The position numbers were made by a program, and so were the translations under genes. Below, piece after piece: positions 26,629 through 35,447 of a DNA stretch of 64,000 bases. Within the stretch, counting starts at the first letter, position 1. Every line of letters begins with the position of its first letter. The stretch is taken from assembly GCF_002091635.1 (NCBI RefSeq), contig NZ_BDAC01000007.1, positions 1 to 64,000 of the forward strand, read 5' to 3'. The notes below the pieces were generated by a model. That model did not search any database. It was not told where the DNA came from and worked only from the letters and a program-made list of their open reading frames with translations. The stretch is from Pseudomonas indica NBRC 103045 (GTDB lineage: Bacteria > Pseudomonadota > Gammaproteobacteria > Pseudomonadales > Pseudomonadaceae).

Positions 26629-27993
26629 TCAGGGCGCGGCGGCCTCGTAGGCGCCCAGGTCGCAGATCGCTACGCCGTCGCCATCGCCGTCCTGCGGCCG
26701 GGGGACCCAGCGCTGGTCGTGGTCGCTGCACGAGCCGATGGCAGCATCCAGCGCCGGGCTGCCGGGGCGCAAAGCGAAGGTGGGGGTGAGGCCGCCGTTG
26801 TCGGCGAGCGGGAAGAGCACCTGGGTAAAGGTGGCTTCGTTTTCGACGAAGTAGTCACCCATGCAGTCGCCGGGGCCGGTTCCAAGCAATAGTCCGATGG
26901 CCTTGTAGCGACCCCGGTTTTCGCAGTTGTAATAGGTGGCTTCGTCGTCGTGGTAGTTACCGCTGATGAGGCTGTTGCGGATCACCAGATCGCCATTGTT
27001 GACCAGACCATAGTTCCGGTTACCGGCGATGGTGACGTGGATCAGATACATCGGCCCCACGCCTCCGGCTCGCGTGCCACCGTTCTGCACGATGCCGTTG
27101 CGGGACAGCCAGGCACTCGAGTTGTCGGTGAGGGTGCTGTTGCTCATCTTCAGATAGCCGCCGTTGGCCAGTGCACCGCCATAGCCGGCGTAGTTCTGAA
27201 CAAAACTGCTACGCGCGATATCGGCGTGGCCCGCGTTGTTGATGGCGCCGCCTTCGCCGGAAGAGTCATCGTCGTTGCGTGCGTGATTGCGGCGAAAAAG
27301 ACTGTCGCGTACCAGCAAGATACCGGTGTTGTAGATGGCTCCCCCAAATCCTTCATTACTGTCGCCACCGCTGGCGGTGTTGCCGTCGAATTGGCCGTAG
27401 TAGACACGCAGCGTTCCGTCGTTGGCGATGCCTCCCCCCTGTTTCCGCCCACCGCCCCAGGGATGGTAGTAGCTGTTATGTTCAAGGCGGACATGGCGGA
27501 GTGTGAGGTCACCCTCGTTGGCGATGCCGCCACCGTAGAACGAGCTGTAACCGTTGCGGAGGGTCAGTCCACGCATCGTGACCGTCGAGTCGGCGAAGAT
27601 TTCCATGATGCGGTCATTGCCGGTGCCATCGATCACCGTCTGGTCCAGGCCGGCGCCGATAATGTCCAGTTCTCCGTGGATATCCAGGTCGCCGTTTTGG
27701 TTGTCGTCTTCGTCGAACCGGACTTCTTGCTCGTCGTGCTCCGGATCGCCCCGCTCGGTGGGCAGGGTGAGGGTATAGGTGCCGGCCGGCAACAGGATGC
27801 GCTGCCGGCCGGGCAGTTCGTTGGCCAGGACCACCGCCTCACGCAGCGAACAATCGGCGTCGCAGGCGCCGTCGAGGCTGTCGCCGGCCTTGCTCACCCG
27901 CAGGGTTTCCAGGGCAGCGGCGGCCTGTGGCAGGCCGAGGAGGCAGAAGCTGACGAGGGCGGCTTGCGCCGCGATGGAGTGCAGGAGGGTCAT
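26629..27993 (-). CDS. Secreted CSLREA-type beta-helix protein, paralogue B
   Basis: 454 residues. Signal peptide (about 1-27, ending AAAA), then the CDADCSLREAV motif near 45-55, GGGIANEGDL and GGAIYNTGIL repeat units, and the closing GSCSDHDQRW ... DGDGDGVAICDLGAYE. The ATG overlaps the stop of paralogue C by four bases (ATGA), so B is translated by coupling to C. 83 bases separate it from A. Of the six it shares the CSLREA (not CSLRDA) spelling only with A, suggesting A and B are the closest pair. Confidence 0.88.
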   Translation of the reverse strand: MTLLHSIAAQAALVSFCLLGLPQAAAALETLRVSKAGDSLDGACDADCSLREAVVLANELPGRQRILLPAGTYTLTLPTERGDPEHDEQEVRFDEDDNQNGDLDIHGELDIIGAGLDQTVIDGTGNDRIMEIFADSTVTMRGLTLRNGYSSFYGGGIANEGDLTLRHVRLEHNSYYHPWGGGRKQGGGIANDGTLRVYYGQFDGNTASGGDSNEGFGGAIYNTGILLVRDSLFRRNHARNDDDSSGEGGAINNAGHADIARSSFVQNYAGYGGALANGGYLKMSNSTLTDNSSAWLSRNGIVQNGGTRAGGVGPMYLIHVTIAGNRNYGLVNNGDLVIRNSLISGNYHDDEATYYNCENRGRYKAIGLLLGTGPGDCMGDYFVENEATFTQVLFPLADNGGLTPTFALRPGSPALDAAIGSCSDHDQRWVPRPQDGDGDGVAICDLGAYEAAAP

Positions 27994-29339
27994 GGCCGTG
28001 CCCTCTCGAAAGCACCGAGGTCGCAGACGGCCTGGCCGTCGCCATCGCCGTCGCGCGGGCGGGTCAGGCGGCGCTGGTCATGGCTGCTGCAGGAACCGAT
28101 GGCCCGGTCGATGGCCAGGCTTTGCCGGCGCAGCGGGTGGACCAGGGTGCCGTTGTTTTCTTCCAGCGGGAACAGGTGGGTGGTGAACGTCGCTTCATTG
28201 GCGATGGTCTGGCTGCCGGTGCAGTTGCCGGGCCCGGTACCCAGCAGCAGGCCTATCGCTCGGTAGGTGTAGGTGTCTTCGTTGTAGCAATTCATCGGCT
28301 CCGTATCCTCGAAGAGGCCGACGTTGCCGGAGATGACGCTGTTACGGATGAGGACGTCGCCGTGGTTGGCCAGGCCGTAGCCTTGGTTGCCGGCGATGGT
28401 GACATGGACGAGGTGCGCCACCGGCTTGGCGTCGGTAGCCGGGTAGCGCTGGCCGTTGTTCAGCGCGGCGCCGCCATATTCGCCGGAGGAATTTCCGCTC
28501 AGGGTGCTGTTGCTCAGCTTCAGGTAACCGCCATCGGTGTTGGCGATGGCCGCGCCGCTGCCGTTTGCCCGTACGCCATTGTTGACGAAAGCGGTGCGGG
28601 CGATATCCGCCGTCCCCTTGTTGATCAGCCCACCGCCGATGCCGACGTCGTTGTCGTCGCTGCCCTGGTTGCGCAGGAACAGGCTGTCGCGGATCAGCAG
28701 GTTGCCTTCGTTGTACAGGCCTCCGCCTTCGCCCAGGGAGGATTCGCTGCCGCCGGCGTAGTTGTCCTCGATGCGCGAGCGGACGATGGTCATGTCGCCG
28801 AAGTTGGCCAGGCCGCCGCCATGGCCGATCTCGAAGCCGGACGAGGCCGTGTTGCCGCTGACCGCCACCTGGTTCAGCGACGCTGCGCCATGGTTTTCGA
28901 GGGCACCGCCGTGGAAGCTGGTGCGGCCCTTGGTCAGGCGCAGACGCTCCAGCGCCAGTGTGCTGCCGGCGAGCACTTCGAAGATCCGGTCGATGCCGCC
29001 GCCGTCGATGATTGTCTGGTCTATGCCGGCGCCGATAACCCGGACGTATCCCCTGATGTCGAGGTCGCCGTTGAGGTTTTCGTCTTCGTCGAGGATGGCG
29101 CCTTCCTCGTCATGCTCCGGTGGCAGGCTGAGGGTGTAGGTACCCGCGCCGAGGATGATGCGTGGCTGGTTCGCGGTGACGGCTGCCTGGACTGCGTCAC
29201 GCAGCGAGCAATGCGTGTTGCAAACGCCGTCGTATTCGTCGGCAGTGGTGGTGACCTTCAGGTCGCGGGCTTCGGCAACGGGAACAACGCAAGCGAGGCC
29301 GAGCAGAAAGCTGGCCATGGGGAGGCGGGAAGTGCGCAT
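27990..29339 (-). CDS. Secreted CSLREA-type beta-helix protein, paralogue C
   Basis: 449 residues from ATG 29339, chosen because AAGGAG lies just upstream and the signal peptide (MRTSRLPMASFLLGLACVVP) starts there. CNTHCSLRDAV near 38-48, then beta-helix-like repeats (GGGLANFGDM, GGGLYNEGNL, GGGLINKGTA), and the end GSCSSHDQRR ... DGDGDGQAVCDLGAFE. Preceded by a 176-base gap with a hairpin and the conserved element at 29368-29389. B follows by overlap, so C and B form one unit. Confidence 0.88.
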   Translation of the reverse strand: MRTSRLPMASFLLGLACVVPVAEARDLKVTTTADEYDGVCNTHCSLRDAVQAAVTANQPRIILGAGTYTLSLPPEHDEEGAILDEDENLNGDLDIRGYVRVIGAGIDQTIIDGGGIDRIFEVLAGSTLALERLRLTKGRTSFHGGALENHGAASLNQVAVSGNTASSGFEIGHGGGLANFGDMTIVRSRIEDNYAGGSESSLGEGGGLYNEGNLLIRDSLFLRNQGSDDNDVGIGGGLINKGTADIARTAFVNNGVRANGSGAAIANTDGGYLKLSNSTLSGNSSGEYGGAALNNGQRYPATDAKPVAHLVHVTIAGNQGYGLANHGDVLIRNSVISGNVGLFEDTEPMNCYNEDTYTYRAIGLLLGTGPGNCTGSQTIANEATFTTHLFPLEENNGTLVHPLRRQSLAIDRAIGSCSSHDQRRLTRPRDGDGDGQAVCDLGAFERARP

Positions 29340-29367
29340 GTCGGCTCCTTGTGACACGTGGGTCTGA

Positions 29368-29389
29368 GCGGACACGGCGCTGCTTCCGC
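29368..29389 (-). promoter_or_regulatory. Conserved GCGGA...TCCGC element upstream of paralogue C
   Basis: Read on the coding strand it is GCGGAAGCA, a GC-rich centre, then TGTCCGC, with GCGGA/TCCGC forming inverted ends. It ends 28 bases before the start codon. Very similar sequences sit upstream of paralogues E (32334-32355) and F (33907-33928). Whether it is a protein-binding site or an RNA hairpin in the leader is not known. Confidence 0.45.
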
Positions 29390-29397
29390 AACGAAAG

Positions 29398-29430
29398 CGA
29401 GCGGCGTTTTGCCATCGGCGATGCCGCTCG
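29398..29430 (-). terminator. Hairpin downstream of paralogue D
   Basis: An 8-base perfect stem (CGAGCGGC / GCCGCTCG) around a 17-base loop lies 86 bases after the stop of paralogue D. It is followed on the transcribed strand by CTTTCGTTG rather than a T run, so it is only a weak terminator candidate. Confidence 0.35.
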
Positions 29431-29515
29431 GTTCACGCTGCATTGACCGGCTTTCAGCACTGAGGTTCCGGCGCCCGGTACGGTTATACAGCCGTTCGTC
29501 GCTTCGTCCGGCCTG

Positions 29516-30904
29516 TCAAGGGCGCGCGCGCTCGAAGGCGCCGAGGTCGCAGACCGCCACCCCGTCTCCATCGCCGTCGCGCGGGCGGGTCAGGCCGCGT
29601 TGGTCATGGTTGCTGCAGGAACCGATGGCGGCATCCAGCGCCGGGCTGCCCTGGCGCAGGCCGTGGGTCTGGGTGATGCCGTTGTTGTCTGCCAGCGGCA
29701 GCAGCACCTTGGAGAAGGTCAGGGCGTTGTCGATGTACTGCTCGGCCGTGCAATTGCCCTCCCCGGTACCGAGCAGCAGGCCACGTACCAGGAAGGTCGC
29801 GCCTTCCAGATTGATGCAGTTTTTACCCGGCAGCGGTGGGTCGTCATGGGAGCTGTCGAAGTTGCCGGCGATCAGGCCGTTACGCAGGACCAGCCTGCCG
29901 TAGTTGCGCACGCCACCGCCGATGTTGTTGGCAATGGTGACATGGACCAGCGTGGCCTCTGGCACGGCTGTCATCGTCGGGCTGGGGCGGCCGTTGATGA
30001 AGGCGCCGTTGCCTCTTCCTTCATAGCTGGGGTCGTAGGTGACGTTTTCGCTGAGGGTGCTGTTGCTCAGCATCAGCGTGCCGAGGTTGCTGATGGCGCC
30101 TCCGCCGCCTTTTTGTGCGTTATTGCTGATGAAGGCGCTGCGGGCGATATCCGCAGTGCCGATGTTGTAGATTCCCCCGCCCGCGGCCGTCTCGGCTTCG
30201 TCACCGACGCTGTTGTCGATGATGGTACTGTCGCGCACGGCCAGGGTTCCGCCATCGGCATTGAAGATGCCGCCCCCATGGGCATTGGACATGCCGCCAC
30301 AGCCGTTTTCCCTGACGACGGAACTGTACAGATTGAACCGGCCGAAGTTGGCCACGCCGCCGCCTGGGCTAACCACGCCTGGGTTTTCGGAGCCATTTTT
30401 CTCGATCACAACGTGGCGAGTGGTCGTCACGCCATGATTCTGGATACCTCCGCCTCCGCCGTTGTTCGAATGACCGTTGCGCACTGTCAGGTGTTGCAGT
30501 GTCAGTTCGGCACCGGCAAGGACTTCGAAGACCCGGTCCAGGCGGGCGGCATCGATGATGGTCGTTTCAGCCCCGGCGCCGATCACGCTGAGCGTAGTGC
30601 CAATGTCCAGGTCACCGTTGAGGTTATTGTCCTCGTCGAGGATTTCGCCGTCTTGGCTGGTCGGAGCCGGCAGGCTGAAGGTATAGGTCCCGGCCGGCAG
30701 GAAGATGCGATGCGGGCCCGGTTCGTGGTTGGCGGTATCCACGGCATCGCGCAGGGAGCAATGGGCATTGCAGAGACCGTCGTACAGATCGCGGGTGGTG
30801 GTGACCTGGAAGTCGCGAGCCAGGGCGGTGACGGGGGTGGCCAGGGTGGCGCCGAGAGCGGCCAGGGGCAGGAGGGTGAGGGCGGCTGAGCGATGAGCGT
30901 GCAT
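29516..30904 (-). CDS. Secreted CSLREA-type beta-helix protein, paralogue D
   Basis: 462 residues from ATG 30904 (AAAGGAA upstream). Signal peptide (about 1-29, ending ALA), CNAHCSLRDAV near 45-55, repeats such as GGGGGIQNHGV, GGGVANFGRF, GGGIFNADGG and GGGIYNIGTA, and the end GSCSNHDQRG ... DGDGDGVAVCDLGAFE. Its last 100 bases are almost the same as those of paralogue C, enough for recombination between copies. It follows E by only 41 bases, so E and D are probably cotranscribed. Confidence 0.88.
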   Translation of the reverse strand: MHAHRSAALTLLPLAALGATLATPVTALARDFQVTTTRDLYDGLCNAHCSLRDAVDTANHEPGPHRIFLPAGTYTFSLPAPTSQDGEILDEDNNLNGDLDIGTTLSVIGAGAETTIIDAARLDRVFEVLAGAELTLQHLTVRNGHSNNGGGGGIQNHGVTTTRHVVIEKNGSENPGVVSPGGGVANFGRFNLYSSVVRENGCGGMSNAHGGGIFNADGGTLAVRDSTIIDNSVGDEAETAAGGGIYNIGTADIARSAFISNNAQKGGGGAISNLGTLMLSNSTLSENVTYDPSYEGRGNGAFINGRPSPTMTAVPEATLVHVTIANNIGGGVRNYGRLVLRNGLIAGNFDSSHDDPPLPGKNCINLEGATFLVRGLLLGTGEGNCTAEQYIDNALTFSKVLLPLADNNGITQTHGLRQGSPALDAAIGSCSNHDQRGLTRPRDGDGDGVAVCDLGAFERARP

Positions 30905-30945
30905 GGTGCGGTTCCTTTGCTGGTTTCGGACCGTGATCGGGCGGT

Positions 30946-32310
30946 TCAGTAGGCGGCGCGCTCGAAAGCGCCGACATCGCATCGCGCACCTCCATCGTTG
31001 TTGCCGTCGCGCGGACGGGTCAGGCCACGCTGGTCGTGGCTGACGCTGCAGGTGCCGGGCAGGACGGCATCCACCGCCGGGCTGCCCCGGCGCAGGCCGT
31101 GGGTCTGGGTGACGCCGTTGTTGTCGGCCAATGGATGGAGCAGTCGGGTGAAGGTCAGTACGTCCTCGAAGAACAGATCGAAAGGGCAGGTACCTTCATC
31201 GTTGCCTTCGTCGATACCCACCATCAGGCCTCGGTAGCGGTACAGGGGATAGTCGGTGACTTCGGCCTGGCAATTGTTCATCCGCCCCTCCGCGTCCCGG
31301 TTGCCGGCGATCAGGCTGTTGCGCAGCAGTATCCGGCCCCGGTTGAACAGGCCGCCGCCCGTGTTGTCGGCGAGGGTGACATGGACCAGCGTGGCTTCGG
31401 GCCACGGGCCTTGGGTTCCGGCGATCGCCCCATTGCTGATCGCGGCATAGGTACCGAGGCTGCTGTTGCCGCTCAGGGTGCTGTTGCTCAGGGTGATGAC
31501 ATGAGTGTTGGTGATGGCGCCGCCGCTGCCGGTGATGCTGTTGCGGATGAAGCTGCTGCGCGCGATGTCGGCGTATCCGGTGTTGTAGAGACCTCCGCCC
31601 ATGGCGATCTGGCTGTCGTCGACGCCCCGGTTCTCGCTGAGGGTGCTGTCGCGCATGAACAGGGTGCCGGCGTTGTACAGGCCGGCGCCGTGGGCGTTGG
31701 AGGCGCCGCTGACGCCGTTGCCGGTGATCGTCGAGGTGTAGAGGTTCAAGTGGCCGAAGTTGGCGATGCCACCGCCGGGGCTTGCCTGGCCCTCGCTCTG
31801 GCTGTGGCTCGTCTCGACCCGCGAGCGGCGCACGGTGGTTACCCCATGATTCTCGATGGCTCCGCCCCCCTGGCTCGATAAGCCGTTGCGCAGGGTGACC
31901 CGGTCGAGTTCCAGCGCCGCGCCGGTCATGACCTCGAACACCCGGTCCAGGCGCGCCGCGTCAATGAACGTGGTTCCGGCGCCCCGACCCACCAGGCTCA
32001 CTCGGCCGCGCAGGTCGAGGTCGCCGTTGAGGTTGTCGTCGTCATCGACGCTCGCGCCGTTTTCGTCCTGCGCGGGCGGCAAGGTCAGGGTGTAGGTGCC
32101 GGTCGGCAGGAGGATGCGGTGGCTGCCGACGGTCAGGTTGATGGTTTGCACCGCATCGCGGAGGGAGCAATGGGCATCGCAGAGGCCATCGAACTGATCG
32201 CTTGTGGTGGTGACGGTCAGGTCCAGGGCATGGGCGCCGAGGGGCAACAGCGTGACGCCGGCAAGGGCGCAGGGTAGGGCGAGACGGGAGGGTAGCTGTG
32301 TGACGTGCAT
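30946..32310 (-). CDS. Secreted CSLREA-type beta-helix protein, paralogue E
   Basis: 454 residues from ATG 32310 (AAGGAAA upstream). Signal peptide (about 1-29, ending HALA), CDAHCSLRDAV near 44-54, repeats GGGAIENHGV, GGGIANFGHL and GGGLYNTGYA, and a slightly different end: GTCSVSHDQRG ... DGNNDGGARCDVGAFE, with the acidic loop altered from DGDGDG to DGNNDG. The conserved element at 32334-32355 is 23 bases upstream. Confidence 0.88.
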   Translation of the reverse strand: MHVTQLPSRLALPCALAGVTLLPLGAHALDLTVTTTSDQFDGLCDAHCSLRDAVQTINLTVGSHRILLPTGTYTLTLPPAQDENGASVDDDDNLNGDLDLRGRVSLVGRGAGTTFIDAARLDRVFEVMTGAALELDRVTLRNGLSSQGGGAIENHGVTTVRRSRVETSHSQSEGQASPGGGIANFGHLNLYTSTITGNGVSGASNAHGAGLYNAGTLFMRDSTLSENRGVDDSQIAMGGGLYNTGYADIARSSFIRNSITGSGGAITNTHVITLSNSTLSGNSSLGTYAAISNGAIAGTQGPWPEATLVHVTLADNTGGGLFNRGRILLRNSLIAGNRDAEGRMNNCQAEVTDYPLYRYRGLMVGIDEGNDEGTCPFDLFFEDVLTFTRLLHPLADNNGVTQTHGLRRGSPAVDAVLPGTCSVSHDQRGLTRPRDGNNDGGARCDVGAFERAAY

Positions 32311-32333
32311 TGTCGTTTCCTTCTGACACTGAG

Positions 32334-32355
32334 GCGGACAAGGCATTGCTTCCGC
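32334..32355 (-). promoter_or_regulatory. Conserved GCGGA...TCCGC element upstream of paralogue E
   Basis: On the coding strand GCGGAAGCAATGCCTTG followed by TCCGC. The ends are inverted repeats. It agrees with the element before paralogue C at nearly all positions and lies just upstream of the ribosome-binding site. Confidence 0.45.
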
Positions 32356-32422
32356 GGGAGATGACGGCTCCCGGCCCAGGGGCCGTCGTTGGGCTCACTC
32401 GGGATATTTCCTCCTACCCGGA

Positions 32423-33808
32423 TCAGGGTTGCCGTTCATAGGCGCCGAGGTCGCACACCGCCACGCCATCGCCGTTGCCGTCCTGCGGGCGAGGCAGGCG
32501 TCGCTGGTCATGCGTGGTACAGGAGCCGATGCCGCTGTCGATGGCCAGGCCGCCGGGGCGCAGGGCGTGGGTTCGGGACAGGCCGCCGTTGTCGGCCAAA
32601 GGCTCCAGCAGGTGGGTGAAGGTCTGGCCGACGTCGATATAGAGGTCTGCGCTGCAATTGCTCGTCTGGCTGCTCAGCAACAGGCCGATGGCGCGGTAGC
32701 GGAACACGCCGATGTTGCGGCAGTCGAGCGCCACGCCTTCTTCGTAGGGATCGAGGTTGCCGGCGATCAGGCTGTTGCGTATCCGCAGGTCGCCCCAGTT
32801 GTACAGGCCGTAGCCCAGCGAGCGGGTGATGGTGACGTTGATCAGCGTGGCCGAGGGCAGGGCATCTTCCGGGTTGGCGGGATAGCCGTTGCTGAGAGCG
32901 CCGGAATAGTTGCCGCTGAAGGTGCTGTTGGTCAGTTTGAGAACGCCGCCGGCTTCGTTGGCGATCGCTCCGCCACGGGACTGCTCGGCGCCGCTGTTGG
33001 CGACGAACAGGCTGCGTGCGATATCCGCCTGGCCGCCGTTGTAGATCGCGCCACCCGAGCCGTTGTCGGCCTGGTCGGTGACCAGGTTGCGCTCGAAGAC
33101 ACTGTCGCGCACCAGCAGGTTGCCGCCCTGGTTGAAGATGGCGCCACCCCGGCCGAGGTTGTTGTCCCAGTAGAAGCCTTCGGAGCGGTTTTCCTGGAAG
33201 CTGGAGGCGTATATCTCCAGCGTGCCGTAGTTGGCGATGCCGCCACCCTGGCCGAAACGGTAACCGTCCTCGGGTGGCAGCGGGGTGAGCGCCGGGTTCT
33301 GCGTACTGGCCTTGTTGCCCTGTACCCGTACCTGGCGCAGGAGCAACTGGCCGTGGTTTTCCATCGCTCCGCCGTTGTAGGCGGTGTTGCCCTGTTCCAG
33401 GCCGAGTCTCAGCAGGGTCAGTTGGGCGCCGGGCAGGACTTCGAACAGCCGGTCGTTGCCGCCGAGGATGCGGCTGCGCTGGTCGCCCCGGCCCTGGATG
33501 ACCAGCTCGTCACGGACATCCAGGTCGCCGTTGAGGTTGTCGTCCTCGTCGTAGGGGACGCCTCGCTCGTCTTCCGGCGCGGGCAGGTCAAGCACGTATT
33601 CGCCGGCCGGTAGCAGGATGTGGTCGGTACCGGGCGTCCGGTTGGCGGTTTCCACGGCGTCGCGTAGCGAGCAATGAACGTCGCAGAGACCATCGAATGC
33701 GTCATCGGTGACGGTGACCAGCAGCTTGTTGTTGGCCAGCACGGTCGTGCTGACCAACATGAGCAGGGCAGAGGGCAATCCTCGGGTGAGAAAAGCGGCG
33801 CGGTGCAT
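32423..33808 (-). CDS. Secreted CSLREA-type beta-helix protein, paralogue F
   Basis: 461 residues from ATG 33808 (AAAGGAG upstream). The frame is open upstream, but the signal peptide (about 1-25, ending VLA) fixes this start. CDVHCSLRDAV near 43-53, repeats GGGIANYGTL, GGAIFNQGGN and GGAIYNGGQA, and the end GSCTTHDQRR ... DGNGDGVAVCDLGAYE. It is the first gene of the six-gene reverse array, with the longest upstream gap (285 bases to the thiolase gene). The conserved element is at 33907-33928, 98 bases upstream. Confidence 0.88.
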   Translation of the reverse strand: MHRAAFLTRGLPSALLMLVSTTVLANNKLLVTVTDDAFDGLCDVHCSLRDAVETANRTPGTDHILLPAGEYVLDLPAPEDERGVPYDEDDNLNGDLDVRDELVIQGRGDQRSRILGGNDRLFEVLPGAQLTLLRLGLEQGNTAYNGGAMENHGQLLLRQVRVQGNKASTQNPALTPLPPEDGYRFGQGGGIANYGTLEIYASSFQENRSEGFYWDNNLGRGGAIFNQGGNLLVRDSVFERNLVTDQADNGSGGAIYNGGQADIARSLFVANSGAEQSRGGAIANEAGGVLKLTNSTFSGNYSGALSNGYPANPEDALPSATLINVTITRSLGYGLYNWGDLRIRNSLIAGNLDPYEEGVALDCRNIGVFRYRAIGLLLSSQTSNCSADLYIDVGQTFTHLLEPLADNGGLSRTHALRPGGLAIDSGIGSCTTHDQRRLPRPQDGNGDGVAVCDLGAYERQP

Positions 33809-33906
33809 GTTCGGCTCCTTTGAACGTGCCACGGGCGGCCCGAGCTGAGGGCACGCCGGTGTTTGCACCAGGGCTTGCAGGCGGTGCGTTCCTGCACTGC
33901 GCCTGC

Positions 33907-33928
33907 ACGGAGACGGCCTTGCTTCCGC
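33907..33928 (-). promoter_or_regulatory. Conserved element upstream of paralogue F
   Basis: On the coding strand GCGGAAGCAAGGCCGTC followed by TCCGT. It matches the elements before C and E except that the last base of the inverted end is changed. The rest of 33809-34093 holds no recognisable gene; a short GC-rich inverted repeat, GTTTGCACCAGGGCTTGCAG, is near 33861. Confidence 0.4.
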
Positions 33929-34093
33929 GCAAGGAATGATCCAGCAGAGATCATGTTGAGGTGGACTCCGACTCAGCGGTCGGGTTCCGCATGCCGCGCA
34001 AGCGCGGACGAAAGGCTGCTGGCGTTGTGCTTGCCAGTCGGGAGAAGAGGAAAGGGTGTGTGCTCCCCGGGCGGGGGAGCACAATCCTGAGGC

Positions 34094-35269
34094 TTACAGC
34101 AGCTCGACGGCCACGGCAGTGGCTTCCCCGCCGCCGATGCACAGCGAGGCCACGCCGCGCTTGCCGCCCTTCTTCTGCAGGGCGTTGATCAGGGTGAGGA
34201 TGATCCGCGAGCCGGTGGAGCCGACCGGGTGGCCCTGGGCGCAGGCGCCGCCGAAGACGTTGACCTTGGCGTGGTCGAGACCGTGCTCGCGCATCGCCAG
34301 CATGGTGACCATGGCGAAGGCTTCGTTGATCTCGAACAGGTCCACGTCGTCCTTGGACCAGCCGGTTTTCTTGAACAGGTTGCTCATGGCGCCAATCGGG
34401 GCCAGGGTGAATTCGCTTGGGTCCTGGCTCTGGGTGGCATGGCCGACGATCCGCGCCAGCGGCTTCAGGCCACGGCGGGCGGCTTCCTCGGCAGTCATCA
34501 GGATCAGGGCCGAAGCGCCATCGGAAATCGAGCTGGCGTTGGCGGCGGTGATGGTGCCGTCCTTGCGGAACGCCGGTTTCAGCCCGGGAATCTTCTCCGG
34601 GTTGGCGGTCAGCGGCTGCTCGTCGTCCTTCACCGTGACCTCACCCTTCCGGGTGACCACCGTGACCGGCACGATCTCGGCTGCCAGGGAGCCGTCGGCG
34701 ATGGCCGCCTGGGCGCGCTTCAGCGACTCGATGGCATAGGCGTCCATGTCTTCGCGGGTGAGGCCGTACCGGTCGGCGGTCTCCTGGGCGAAGGAGCCCA
34801 TCAGGCGGCCGCTGCGGGCATCTTCCAGGCCATCGAGGAACATGTGGTCCTTGATCTCGCCATGCCCCATGCGCAGGCCGCTGCGGGCCTTCTCCAGCAC
34901 GTAGGGCGCATTGGACATGCTCTCCATGCCGCCGGCGATCATCACGCTGTTGGTCCCGGCCTTGAGCAGGTCATGGGCCAGCATCACGGCCTTCATGCCG
35001 GAGCCGCACAGCTTGTTGATGGTGGTGCAACCCGTAGCGGCGGGCAGGCCGGCATTCAGCGCGGCCTGGCGGGCCGGGCCCTGCTTGAGACCGGCGGGCA
35101 GCACGCAACCCATGATCACTTCCTGCACGTCGCCCGGCTGGATGCCGGCACGGGCCACGGCTTCGCGAATGGCGGTGGCGCCCAGGTCCACGGCGGAAAC
35201 CGCGGACAGGCTGCCCTGGAAACCGCCCATGGGCGTACGCGCACCGCTGACGATGACGATTTCTGACAT
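34094..35269 (-). CDS. Acetyl-CoA C-acyltransferase (thiolase)
   Basis: 391 residues from ATG 35269 (AGAGGAAA upstream; the longer frame has no supporting start). Thiolase fold with nucleophilic C88 in INKLCGSGM, H347 in GHPVGSTGSR and C377 in LCIGGGEA. It catalyses thiolytic cleavage or Claisen condensation of acyl-CoA. It is divergent from the acyl-CoA ligase at 35448, and both belong to a cluster with DUF1302, DUF1329 and a LuxR regulator that I recall from P. aeruginosa. The chain length preferred cannot be told. Confidence 0.92.
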   Translation of the reverse strand: MSEIVIVSGARTPMGGFQGSLSAVSAVDLGATAIREAVARAGIQPGDVQEVIMGCVLPAGLKQGPARQAALNAGLPAATGCTTINKLCGSGMKAVMLAHDLLKAGTNSVMIAGGMESMSNAPYVLEKARSGLRMGHGEIKDHMFLDGLEDARSGRLMGSFAQETADRYGLTREDMDAYAIESLKRAQAAIADGSLAAEIVPVTVVTRKGEVTVKDDEQPLTANPEKIPGLKPAFRKDGTITAANASSISDGASALILMTAEEAARRGLKPLARIVGHATQSQDPSEFTLAPIGAMSNLFKKTGWSKDDVDLFEINEAFAMVTMLAMREHGLDHAKVNVFGGACAQGHPVGSTGSRIILTLINALQKKGGKRGVASLCIGGGEATAVAVELL

Positions 35270-35447
35270 CGAAATTTCCTCTGGTGATGATGACCGGAAC
35301 CGGTCGATGGCCAAGATTCTATCCTGTGACCGGAAATGCAAAAAGAGTCACGACCCAAATCATTCTTTGGGCTGATTTCCACACGGGCGAGGGGGCCTAG
35401 AGTGCAGGCCTGTCGAAAAACTACAAGCATGCGTGCAGGTGCCTTCC

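Noticed and set aside
25271-30889. Forward open frames of 420-440 codons opposite the CSLREA-type genes
   Set aside because: They mirror each paralogue in the same relative place and lack signal peptides or domains; they are shadows of repetitive Asp/Gly/Asn codons.
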